Of a stretch of DNA of 7,277 nt, positions 1-5,466 are shown in pieces. The notes beneath the pieces were generated by a model. The model was not told the DNA's origin and searched no databases. It worked only from the letters and a program-made list of their open reading frames with translations. Every line of letters starts with the position of its first letter. Position 1 is the stretch's first letter. Made by a program: the position numbers and the translations under genes. This stretch comes from Candidatus Woesearchaeota archaeon (GTDB taxonomy: Archaea > Nanobdellota > Nanobdellia > Woesearchaeales > WAPJ01), in contig WAPJ01000071.1 in the NCBI GenBank assembly GCA_015520785.1, positions 1-7,277 on the forward strand, in the 5' to 3' direction.

Positions 1-30
1 TAAGAGTTCATCACACTTTAACACGCTCGT

Positions 31-402
31 ATGCGAGGCCTCTTCTTGTTCGAGCTTACCGCGCTGAGCATCCCACTGCTCACGCTCATCCTCCTCGCCG
101 CGCCCGTCAAGACTGCCGCATGGCTCCTCTTCTTCAGCATGCTCATCCTCTACACGCTCCTCGGCTGGCTCACGCCAGTCCTCCTCCCACCCCGACCATG
201 GCTCGTCTTCTTCGCCCTCCTCGCGCATATCATCCTCACGCTCGGCGTCACCTTCATTATCCTCCTCATGCTTACACTGCTCCGCCGAGATCTCAGCCTC
301 TTCGCCATCATTCCTCTCATTGCGGCAAGCATCTTCATCATCCCCGCCTATCTCATCGGCTTCTTCATCCATCGCGTCCGAACACCACCATCCTCCTCGT
401 GA
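31..402 (+). CDS. Hypothetical four-helix integral membrane protein
   Basis: This encodes 123 residues, almost entirely hydrophobic. Four probable membrane helices lie near residues 4-24, 28-51, 57-84 and 90-113. Arg-Arg-Asp between helices 3 and 4 and a basic tail with HRVR suggest cytoplasmic segments by the positive-inside rule. The C-terminus ends in a short Pro/Ser stretch. ATG 31 is the first possible start after an in-frame TAA at 19-21, and no good SD site precedes it. Leucine codons are mostly CTC, as in the ATPase downstream, so it appears native. I do not recognise the family and see no catalytic or binding motif. It lies 57 bases before the 39-residue gene on the same strand, but a TATA-like box in that gap suggests separate transcription. 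It could be a small transporter subunit or an accessory membrane protein; function is unknown. Confidence 0.6.
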   Translation: MRGLFLFELTALSIPLLTLILLAAPVKTAAWLLFFSMLILYTLLGWLTPVLLPPRPWLVFFALLAHIILTLGVTFIILLMLTLLRRDLSLFAIIPLIAASIFIIPAYLIGFFIHRVRTPPSSS

Positions 403-428
403 GTATTCCCGAGTGGTTCGGATACGCG

Positions 429-434
429 TTTAAA
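429..434 (+). promoter_or_regulatory. TATA-like box before the small protein/ATPase unit
   Basis: TTTAAA is centred about 29 bases before ATG 460 in otherwise GC-rich DNA. In archaea transcription starts roughly 25 bases downstream of the TATA centre, so the transcript would begin close to ATG 460, leaderless or nearly so. The good SD site at 449-455 would only be included if initiation is slightly upstream. The site is short and assigned by inspection. Confidence 0.4.
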
Positions 435-448
435 CCATCCCTGCATGG

Positions 449-455
449 GGTGATC
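449..455 (+). promoter_or_regulatory. Strong Shine-Dalgarno site for the 39-residue ORF
   Basis: GGTGATC is an exact seven-base match to the complement of the conserved 16S rRNA 3' end, with a four-base spacer to ATG 460. It is the main evidence that this very small ORF is translated. Confidence 0.6.
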
Positions 456-459
456 GCAC

Positions 460-579
460 ATGCTTACACCACCCACACCATGGTTTGACCTGCTCGTCCT
501 CCTCGGCAAGCTGAGCATGATCAGCATCCTGCTCATCGGCATCCTTCTCACGCCACGCGACACGGAACGACTAGGCTGA
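460..579 (+). CDS. 39-residue single-helix membrane protein, possible ATPase accessory peptide
   Basis: A short ORF encodes 39 residues: a Pro-rich N-terminus (MLTPPTPW), one hydrophobic helix at about residues 8-31 with Asp10 and Lys17 inside it, and a charged tail (RDTERLG). Translation is supported by the GGTGATC site four bases before the start. The stop codon lies six bases before the ATPase ATG, so the two are probably co-transcribed and translationally coupled. I recognise no family. Single-helix peptides are known partners of P-type ATPases: KdpF with the bacterial K+ ATPase, Pmp1/Pmp2 with the yeast P3A H+-ATPase, sarcolipin and phospholamban with SERCA. A similar role here is inference from size, topology and position only. 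It could instead be an unrelated small membrane protein. Confidence 0.6.
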   Translation: MLTPPTPWFDLLVLLGKLSMISILLIGILLTPRDTERLG

Positions 580-585
580 ACGCGC

Positions 586-3060
586 ATGGCCTGTCCAACG
601 CATGATCCGAAAAGCCTTGAGGGCATGCCCATCCGCCAGCTCTTAGACCAGCTTGGCACAAGCCCCGAGGAGGGCTTATCCACGCGCGAAGCCAAACGCC
701 GCCTCCAAGCATACGGGCCGAACCGGATTGACGAGCATGAGCCAAGCGCCTGGCAGCGCCTCGCAAAACGCTTCTGGGGGCCCATCCCCTGGATGCTTGA
801 GGGCGTCATCCTCCTCAGCATCCTCCTCGAAAAATGGGAGGACGCCCTGCTCACATTCATCCTCCTCATCGTCAACGCGATCGTCGACTTCTGGCAGGAG
901 CATAAAGCGCTCAGCGCGCTCCGCGTGCTCAAGCAGAAGATGAGCCGTACGGCACGCGTCCTCCGTGACGGCGCCTGGCAGACGCTGCCAGCCGACGAGC
1001 TCGTCCCCGGGGATATTGTCAAGATCCGCCTCGGGGATATCATCCCAGCGGACATGCGCATCCTCCACGCGACAGGACTCCTCGCCGACCAGTCCATGAT
1101 TACTGGTGAGAGCCTCCCCGTCACGCTCGAAGAGGGATGCTTCGCGTATGCGAATAGTATTGTGAAGCGTGGCGAAGCCATAGGCGTTATTATCGCCACG
1201 GGCCGGCAGACAACCTTCGGGAGGACGCTCAGCCTCGTCGCGCGCGCGGAGCGTGAAGAACGCTCCCACGTGCAGCGGCTCATCCTCACGCTCGGAGACG
1301 TGCTTATCATTACAGCGCTCATCCTCATCCTCCTCACGCTCGGCGTAGAACTCGCACGGCATACGCCACTCCTCCACATCCTCCGCTTCAGCCTTGTCCT
1401 CCTCGTCGCAAGCATCCCCGTCGCCCTCCCAGCAGTGCTCACGCTCACCATGGCGATCGGCGCGCTCACCCTTGCACGACAGCATGTGATCGTGAAGCGT
1501 CTCGCAGCAGTGGAAGAACTCGCAGGCATGGACACGCTCATGAGTGATAAGACGGGCACGCTCACGCTCAACAAGATGCATGTCACGCACGTCCAGCCCA
1601 TCAGCGTACGGCGAGAGGAAGATGTTATCCGCTACGCGCTCGGCGCCTCACGAGAAGAGGATCACGATCCCCTGGAAGAACCACTCTACGCGTGGGCTGC
1701 AGCCAGCCATGTCAAGCCGTGCAGGCAGGAGTCCTTCACCCCCTTCAACCCGGACGTCAAGTATAGTGAGGGCGTCATCCGCTGCGCGAAACGCAAGCTG
1801 CGCGTGCGGAAGGGCGCTCCCCAAGTCCTCATCCGCGAGGCACGACTCTCCCGGAAGCAGCGTGAGAGGGCGGAAGATTTCATCAGGCGGATGGCCGAGG
1901 CTGGCAGACGGGTTATCGCCGTAAGCATCCAAGACGGGAGGGCCTGGCGTCTCGCAGGGCTGATCGCGCTGGCAGACCCACCCCGGCCTGACGCACGGCT
2001 CGCCATTCGCGAAGCCCGCCAGCAGCAGGTGGACGTGAAGATGATCACGGGTGACAGTCTCCCCGTGGCGCGGACGATTGCACGCGAGGTCGGCCTCGGC
2101 ACACGCATCCTCCCCGCCAGTGTTATCCGCGAAGCCCCGCCGGGCGAGGCATGGAAGCATGCACAATACGCGGATGGCTTTGCAGAAGTCCTCCCCGAGG
2201 ATAAGTATCAGCTCGTCACGCTCTTCCAAGAGCATGATCGGATTGTGGGCATGATGGGTGACGGGGTGAATGACGCGCCCGCACTCCGCAAGGCGGACGC
2301 GGGGATTGCCGTGGCGAACGCGACTGATGCTGCACGCGCGGCTGCAGACCTCATCCTCCTCAAGGATGGCCTGCGCGTCATCACGCTCGGCATCCGCACG
2401 GCGCGACGCATCTTCCGCCGCATGGAAGCCTACGCGACGTATAGGATCGCGGAAACCCTCCGCGTATTGTTCTTCATGACGCTTGCCATCCTCCTCCTCG
2501 GCTTCTATCCGGTCACACCACTCATGATCATCCTCCTCGCCCTCTTGAATGACGCGCCCATCATTACCATCGCGTATGATCGTGCCCGTGCAAGCCTCAC
2601 ACCCGAACGCTGGCATATCCCCGAGCTCGTCAGCATTGCCAGTATCCTCGGCGTGACGGGCGTGGCGAGTAGTTTCATCCTCCTCTTCCTCCTCAAGGAC
2701 GTCTGGCAGCTCCCCCTCGGCATGATCCAGAGTATTATCTTCACCAAGCTTGTCGTGGCGGGGCATGGGACACTTTATAATACGCGTGTGAAAGACTGGT
2801 TCTGGAAGCCACCCTGGCCTTCACCAGTCCTCTTCGCCGCGACCTTTGGCACGCGCTTCATCGGCACGCTCATCGCCGTCTACGGCTTCAGCCTTTTAAC
2901 ACCGATCGGCTGGGACTGGGCCTTCTTCATCTGGGGGTATTCTATGGCATGGTTCCTCCTTGCTGATGGCATGAAGATGCTCACACTCCGCATCATCCGC
3001 CAGGGCATCCTCAAGGGACGGCTGATCGGCAGGCTCATCCACCCCCAGCTCGCCGTCTAA
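586..3060 (+). CDS. P-type ATPase, P3A family, probable plasma-membrane H+-exporting ATPase
   Basis: This 824-residue ion pump uses ATP to export cations, most likely protons, across the cytoplasmic membrane. Order of domains: cation-ATPase N-terminal region (about 10-65), helices 1-2 (about 70-106), actuator domain with TGES at 173-176, helices 3-4 (about 232-290) with PVALP at 278-282, phosphorylation motif DKTGT with Asp321, nucleotide domain with KGAP at 409-412, TGD at 488-490, GDGVND at 558-563, then helices 5-10. Asn97 (helix 2), Arg626 (helix 5) and Asp656 (helix 6, in a Leu-Asn-Asp motif) line up with the proton-path residues Asn106, Arg655 and Asp684 of plant AHA2. The sequence following Asp656 (APIITIAYDRA) is typical of P3A pumps. 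Length resembles archaeal homologues of about 800 residues. There is no plant-type C-terminal autoinhibitory region. All catalytic residues are intact. ATG 586 follows the 39-residue gene by six bases and has only a weak SD site, consistent with coupling. Transport specificity is inferred. Confidence 0.93.
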   Translation: MACPTHDPKSLEGMPIRQLLDQLGTSPEEGLSTREAKRRLQAYGPNRIDEHEPSAWQRLAKRFWGPIPWMLEGVILLSILLEKWEDALLTFILLIVNAIVDFWQEHKALSALRVLKQKMSRTARVLRDGAWQTLPADELVPGDIVKIRLGDIIPADMRILHATGLLADQSMITGESLPVTLEEGCFAYANSIVKRGEAIGVIIATGRQTTFGRTLSLVARAEREERSHVQRLILTLGDVLIITALILILLTLGVELARHTPLLHILRFSLVLLVASIPVALPAVLTLTMAIGALTLARQHVIVKRLAAVEELAGMDTLMSDKTGTLTLNKMHVTHVQPISVRREEDVIRYALGASREEDHDPLEEPLYAWAAASHVKPCRQESFTPFNPDVKYSEGVIRCAKRKLRVRKGAPQVLIREARLSRKQRERAEDFIRRMAEAGRRVIAVSIQDGRAWRLAGLIALADPPRPDARLAIREARQQQVDVKMITGDSLPVARTIAREVGLGTRILPASVIREAPPGEAWKHAQYADGFAEVLPEDKYQLVTLFQEHDRIVGMMGDGVNDAPALRKADAGIAVANATDAARAAADLILLKDGLRVITLGIRTARRIFRRMEAYATYRIAETLRVLFFMTLAILLLGFYPVTPLMIILLALLNDAPIITIAYDRARASLTPERWHIPELVSIASILGVTGVASSFILLFLLKDVWQLPLGMIQSIIFTKLVVAGHGTLYNTRVKDWFWKPPWPSPVLFAATFGTRFIGTLIAVYGFSLLTPIGWDWAFFIWGYSMAWFLLADGMKMLTLRIIRQGILKGRLIGRLIHPQLAV

Positions 3061-3072
3061 AAAAAGCATGCG

Positions 3073-3080
3073 CTTATAAA
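3073..3080 (+). promoter_or_regulatory. TATA box for the DUF106 gene
   Basis: CTTATAAA lies just after the ATPase stop, with its centre about 30 bases before ATG 3107. This predicts transcription start at about 3102-3107, a leaderless or nearly leaderless message. GTG 3089 would lie upstream of that start point, which decides the choice of translation start. Confidence 0.6.
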
Positions 3081-3106
3081 CGCGGGGCGTGTCCGCTCCC
3101 ATCCGC

Positions 3107-3790
3107 ATGGTATTCGTCGACTGGCCCGCCTTCCTCATCATCAGCCTCACCGCGACAGCCTACATGCTCGTCTCAACACTCGTCCAGAAGCATCTCACAG
3201 ACCAGCAGAAGCTTCGCGAAGCGCGCGAACGCTTGAAAGCCCTGCAGAAGGAAGTCCGCACCCTCCCACCCGAGGAAGCCCTGAAGCGCCAGGGGGAGAT
3301 GATGCGGTTGAACACGCTCTTCATGCGCGAACAAATGCGCGTCATGCCCTGGACGCTCCTCCCCGCGCTCATCATCTTCATGATCCTCGCCGCTGCCTAC
3401 AGCAGCCAGCCAGTCCCACAGGGCGAGCCAGTCAGGCTTACCCTCACACTCAGCCAGCCCGTGAACGTGAGCCTGACGGGCGTGAACGTGACCATCCTCA
3501 ACCAGTCCCAGGAAGGAGAAACCCTCCAGGTTACGCTCATGCTCACCGCGAAGGAGGGGAGGCTGATCCTCACCCCTCCAGGGAATGGTGGGAGCGAGCT
3601 CAGCCTCACTGCTGGAAGCCCGCGCGTAAGGAAGGAGGGCGTGCTGGTTAAACGCGTAAAACTCCCCGCGCGGATGATCATTGACGATCTCCCCCTCCCC
3701 TGGCCGAAACGCCTCACCTGGCTCGGCGTGTATATTCTCACCGCACTCCTCGCCAGCATGCTCTGGCGGAGAGTGCTCGGCGTCGTGTAA
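3107..3790 (+). CDS. DUF106 / EMC3-TMCO1-YidC-like (Ylp1) membrane protein
   Basis: The archaeal member of the Oxo1 superfamily (YidC, Oxa1, EMC3, Get1, TMCO1), thought to help insert membrane proteins at the ribosome. From ATG 3107 it has 227 residues: helix 1 (about 5-25), a charged cytoplasmic coiled coil rich in Lys/Arg/Glu/Gln (about 30-78), helix 2 (about 85-102), a beta-rich segment of roughly 100 residues, and helix 3 at the C-terminus. The end (WLGVYILTALLASMLWRRVL) matches the family's characteristic last helix. By family topology the 2-3 loop is extracytoplasmic. Here it is unusually large and contains three N-glycosylation sequons at Asn120 (NVS), Asn127 (NVT) and Asn132 (NQS). 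The start at ATG 3107 is chosen from the TATA spacing; GTG 3089 would add six residues. It follows the ATPase closely but has its own promoter. Confidence 0.85.
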   Translation: MVFVDWPAFLIISLTATAYMLVSTLVQKHLTDQQKLREARERLKALQKEVRTLPPEEALKRQGEMMRLNTLFMREQMRVMPWTLLPALIIFMILAAAYSSQPVPQGEPVRLTLTLSQPVNVSLTGVNVTILNQSQEGETLQVTLMLTAKEGRLILTPPGNGGSELSLTAGSPRVRKEGVLVKRVKLPARMIIDDLPLPWPKRLTWLGVYILTALLASMLWRRVLGVV

Positions 3791-3816
3791 AAAAGGAGGA
3801 GATGAGAGGGGGGAGA

Positions 3817-3860
3817 AAGAGAAAAGATATTGTTTTTGGAAAGCGTTCATCTTTTCTTTT
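3817..3860. terminator. Candidate bidirectional terminator between convergent genes
   Basis: A 12-base arm at 3817-3828 pairs with 3849-3860 (perfect GAAAAGAT/ATCTTTTC core, one G-U pair in the extension, 20-base loop). On the plus strand T-tracts occur at 3833-3837 and 3852-3860. On the minus strand the downstream sequence is pyrimidine-rich and reaches a T-run opposite the A-run at 3788-3794. T-rich tracts are the usual archaeal termination signal. The hairpin's right arm just reaches the stop codon of the minus-strand gene. Confidence 0.4.
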
Positions 3861-4468
3861 CACTCTTGGTCCTTATATGTGCCTGCAGGGATGAGTCCTC
3901 CATGCTTGAAGGCCTCGTAGACTACTTCCTTTTCTCTTCTTTCTATTTCCTTCATCTTTTCTCGAAGCTGTTCTATTCCCTTGTATATCTCATCTATAGG
4001 TAATCCTTCTTTTGCAAGTGTTTCAGCCACTACAAGCTTAAACGATGCATAGAGCATTTCCTTCTTTTGCAATCCTTTAAGTGCTTCTTGAGCTTGAGGA
4101 GAGCGAGGATCAACTCTGCTCACTGCCTCTTCAAGCTGGGTGACGTATGTCTCTTCCTTCGTCACCATTTCTCGTGCTTTTTCCATATACGCTCCTGCCG
4201 CGAGAGAGTATACTCCCTTAATGACATCCATGACTCCCTCTGGGAGCGGAACGTCTTTTTCCTTTCCTTTTTCTACCACTTCTTCTAATGATCCGGCCAT
4301 GTCTGCGAGCTCAGACCCTCTTCGTTCCTCATATAATTGAGGGAGGTTGGTATTGAGATTGCCTAGTTGTTCTTCTAATGCATTATACACGCTTCGTCGT
4401 TCTCTTACTGTTCCCCACTGATCGCTTATATTACCCCAAACATCTTTCAGGAGGTTTTCAAGAGCCAT
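3860..4468 (-). CDS. Hypothetical all-helical, coiled-coil-rich protein
   Basis: This gene encodes 202 residues. The composition is rich in Glu, Lys, Leu and Ala, with no Cys, no signal peptide and no membrane helix, so it is probably a soluble cytoplasmic helical protein. Predicted helices run through residues 1-45, 50-70 and 80-115, and a strongly charged coiled coil covers about 165-188 (YKGIEQLREKMKEIERREKE). The tail ends HGGLIPAGTYKDQE. I do not recognise the family. ATG 4468 is well supported by a GAGGTGG site five bases upstream and an archaeal TATA box further up. The gene is clearly more AT-rich than its neighbours (by eye roughly 40-55% GC per line against about 60% in the ATPase) and avoids their CTC/ATC-heavy codons, which may indicate acquisition from elsewhere or different expression. 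It is convergent with the DUF106 gene and divergent from nrdR. Confidence 0.75.
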   Translation of the reverse strand: MALENLLKDVWGNISDQWGTVRERRSVYNALEEQLGNLNTNLPQLYEERRGSELADMAGSLEEVVEKGKEKDVPLPEGVMDVIKGVYSLAAGAYMEKAREMVTKEETYVTQLEEAVSRVDPRSPQAQEALKGLQKKEMLYASFKLVVAETLAKEGLPIDEIYKGIEQLREKMKEIERREKEVVYEAFKHGGLIPAGTYKDQE

Positions 4469-4473
4469 TCACA

Positions 4474-4480
4474 CCACCTC
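4474..4480 (-). promoter_or_regulatory. Shine-Dalgarno site of the minus-strand helical protein
   Basis: Read on the minus strand this is GAGGTGG, five bases before ATG 4468. It fixes the start codon, and the same heptamer precedes nrdJ. Confidence 0.65.
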
Positions 4481-4523
4481 AACTCCTTTTGAGTAGTAAC
4501 TATAGAGGGTGGGGGTTTGTGCA

Positions 4524-4535
4524 CTTATTTAAATC
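4524..4535 (-). promoter_or_regulatory. Archaeal TATA box of the minus-strand gene
   Basis: On the minus strand this reads GATTTAAATAAG, preceded by purine-rich sequence (AAGGAA) that could serve as a BRE. Transcription would start near 4503, giving a leader of about 35 bases that includes the SD site. It is one of the clearest TATA matches in the window. Confidence 0.6.
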
Positions 4536-4654
4536 TTCCTTGTTTTCACGCTTTTTGAGTGATAACATTCTTCGTGTTGTCTCTGTCTTCTCCGAACTTT
4601 TCTCTCTTTCATGAGTATCTATCTTCTGATGTATCTTTCCCTTCTCCTGAAATG

Positions 4655-4662
4655 CTTAAAAA
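4655..4662 (+). promoter_or_regulatory. TATA-like element upstream of nrdR
   Basis: CTTAAAAA, preceded by GAAATG, predicts transcription start at about 4684, just before the first NrdR-like box. A rival TATA candidate (TAAATATA, 4694-4701) lies inside that box and would place the start near 4724, at the second box. In either case the boxes overlap the promoter or start point. Confidence 0.4.
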
Positions 4663-4689
4663 TGAATGCTGGTTTAGGCGGGCGTGCAA

Positions 4690-4705
4690 GCACTAAATAT
4701 AGTGT
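4690..4705 (+). promoter_or_regulatory. Candidate NrdR box 1
   Basis: The palindrome has CACTA and TAGTG arms at 4691-4695 and 4700-4704 around an AT-only core. It matches 14 of 16 positions of the bacterial NrdR-box consensus ACACWATATATWGWGT. Extending the arms outward (4688-4707) adds AAG/TTT with one mismatch. Its position directly upstream of nrdR supports autoregulation by the encoded repressor. Confidence 0.6.
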
Positions 4706-4722
4706 TTAACTGTCTGGTAGAA

Positions 4723-4738
4723 ACACAAGATATGCTAT
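4723..4738 (+). promoter_or_regulatory. Candidate NrdR box 2 (degenerate)
   Basis: About 12 of 16 positions match the NrdR-box consensus. The left half (ACACAA) is intact; the right half is poor. The distance from box 1 is 33 bases centre to centre, near three helical turns and close to the 31-32 bases usual for bacterial paired boxes. On its own this site would be weak; the spacing is what makes it plausible. Confidence 0.4.
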
Positions 4739-4771
4739 TCCGTGGATGAGTATTGGAAAACGTATATTCAT

Positions 4772-4777
4772 GGTGGG
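4772..4777 (+). promoter_or_regulatory. Shine-Dalgarno-like site of nrdR
   Basis: GGTGGG lies four bases before ATG 4782. The upstream ATGs at 4746 and 4770 lack a comparable site, so this favours 4782 as the start. Confidence 0.45.
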
Positions 4778-4781
4778 TGGG

Positions 4782-5270
4782 ATGGTCCGCTGTCCATACT
4801 GTGGGAGTGAAAGCCAGGTCATTGAAACACGGAGCGTGGATGCCACCACCATCCGCCGCAGGCGTGAATGCCTCAGCTGCAAGCGCCGCTTCACCACGTA
4901 CGAGCGGCTCACCACGGATGATCTCACCGTCATAAAGCGTGACGGCCGCCGAGAAAAGTATGATCCGCACAAGATCAAGGAAGGTATGCTGAGAGCGCTC
5001 AACAAGCGTCCGTATGATCCCGCACGCGTGGATGCAGCCGTTGAACGAATTACCCGAAGGGCACGCGCGTTCGACGCACCCGTGCCAACACAACAACTCG
5101 GCACCTGGGTCTTGGAAGAACTCGCTGAGATTGACCTCGTCGCCTACATCCGCTTCGCGAGCGTCTACCAGCAGTTTGACAGTCTCGAGGACTTCCTCCG
5201 GATGATCCTCACGCTCAACCCAGACCTCCTCCCCAAGCGCGTGGTGAAAACCGTTCTCGAATCAGGCTGA
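4782..5270 (+). CDS. nrdR: Transcriptional repressor NrdR (zinc ribbon, ATP cone)
   Basis: NrdR represses ribonucleotide reductase genes and senses ATP/dATP through an ATP cone. From ATG 4782 it has 162 residues against about 150 usually. The N-terminal zinc ribbon has CPYC at Cys4/Cys7 and CLSC at Cys30/Cys33, with the DNA-binding RRRR at 25-28 and RFTTYE at 36-41. The ATP cone begins with VIKRDGR (50-56) and runs to about residue 138, including the family signature VAYIRFASVY at 120-129. A C-terminal extension of about 24 residues follows. ATG 4746 would add 12 residues before the usual Met-x-x-Cys beginning and is less likely. Box-like palindromes upstream suggest self-repression. The class II reductase gene follows after 196 bases on the same strand and is the obvious target. 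NrdR is widespread in bacteria and patchier in archaea, so past transfer is possible, though codon use matches the neighbours. Confidence 0.95.
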   Translation: MVRCPYCGSESQVIETRSVDATTIRRRRECLSCKRRFTTYERLTTDDLTVIKRDGRREKYDPHKIKEGMLRALNKRPYDPARVDAAVERITRRARAFDAPVPTQQLGTWVLEELAEIDLVAYIRFASVYQQFDSLEDFLRMILTLNPDLLPKRVVKTVLESG

Positions 5271-5466
5271 TGACGCGTCCAGCAAAACCCCCTTCCTCCT
5301 CTACCCGCCTCGGACGATGATCCCTCAAGGGAGGGTTGGAGTGAGATGGGAAGAATAAACACTTCCTCTCCCAATGGAATGAGACGGAAGATGGAAATGA
5401 GAGGAGACGATACTCGAATGAGAATATGAAAAAAATGAAAATGAGGATGAAGAGGTGGAAGACCCT
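5271..5466 (+). other. nrdR-nrdJ spacer: pyrimidine tract then purine-rich, ATG-dense leader
   Basis: No conventional gene is seen. A C/T-rich stretch (about 5287-5310) follows the nrdR stop and could end transcription or pair with downstream purines. A small hairpin is possible at 5349-5366 (GGAAG/CTTCC). From about 5372 to 5460 the strand is purine-rich with many ATG triplets, including a 27-codon ORF at 5346-5429 and an 18-codon ORF at 5426-5482. No convincing TATA box, NrdR box or cobalamin-riboswitch core was recognised, so nrdJ may be read through from nrdR. Confidence 0.4.
5452..5458 (+). promoter_or_regulatory. Shine-Dalgarno site of nrdJ
   Basis: GAGGTGG sits eight bases before ATG 5467, and the only in-frame alternative start (GTG 5455) lies inside it. 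It therefore fixes the start at 5467. Confidence 0.65.

Noticed and set aside
120..488. 122-codon plus-strand ORF overlapping the four-helix gene
   Set aside because: The product is His/Pro/Arg-rich without domain features, and it overlaps a much more convincing membrane-protein frame and the next gene's SD site.
348..1601. Long minus-strand ORF (417 codons) opposite the ATPase
   Set aside because: It is antisense to a gene with every P-type ATPase motif. Its product is low-complexity, rich in Ser/Arg/Met as expected from reading GC-rich codons backwards. The other antisense ORFs at 676-1590 and 1648-2766 fail for the same reason.
4746..4781. NrdR start at ATG 4746
   Set aside because: It adds 12 residues before the family's normal N-terminus, lacks a good SD site, and begins only eight bases after candidate box 2; ATG 4782 has GGTGGG upstream. 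It remains possible.
5271..5466. NrdR box or cobalamin riboswitch upstream of nrdJ
   Set aside because: No ACAC...GTGT-type palindrome and no recognisable B12-box sequence was found by eye; the spacer is too purine-rich and unstructured to support either.
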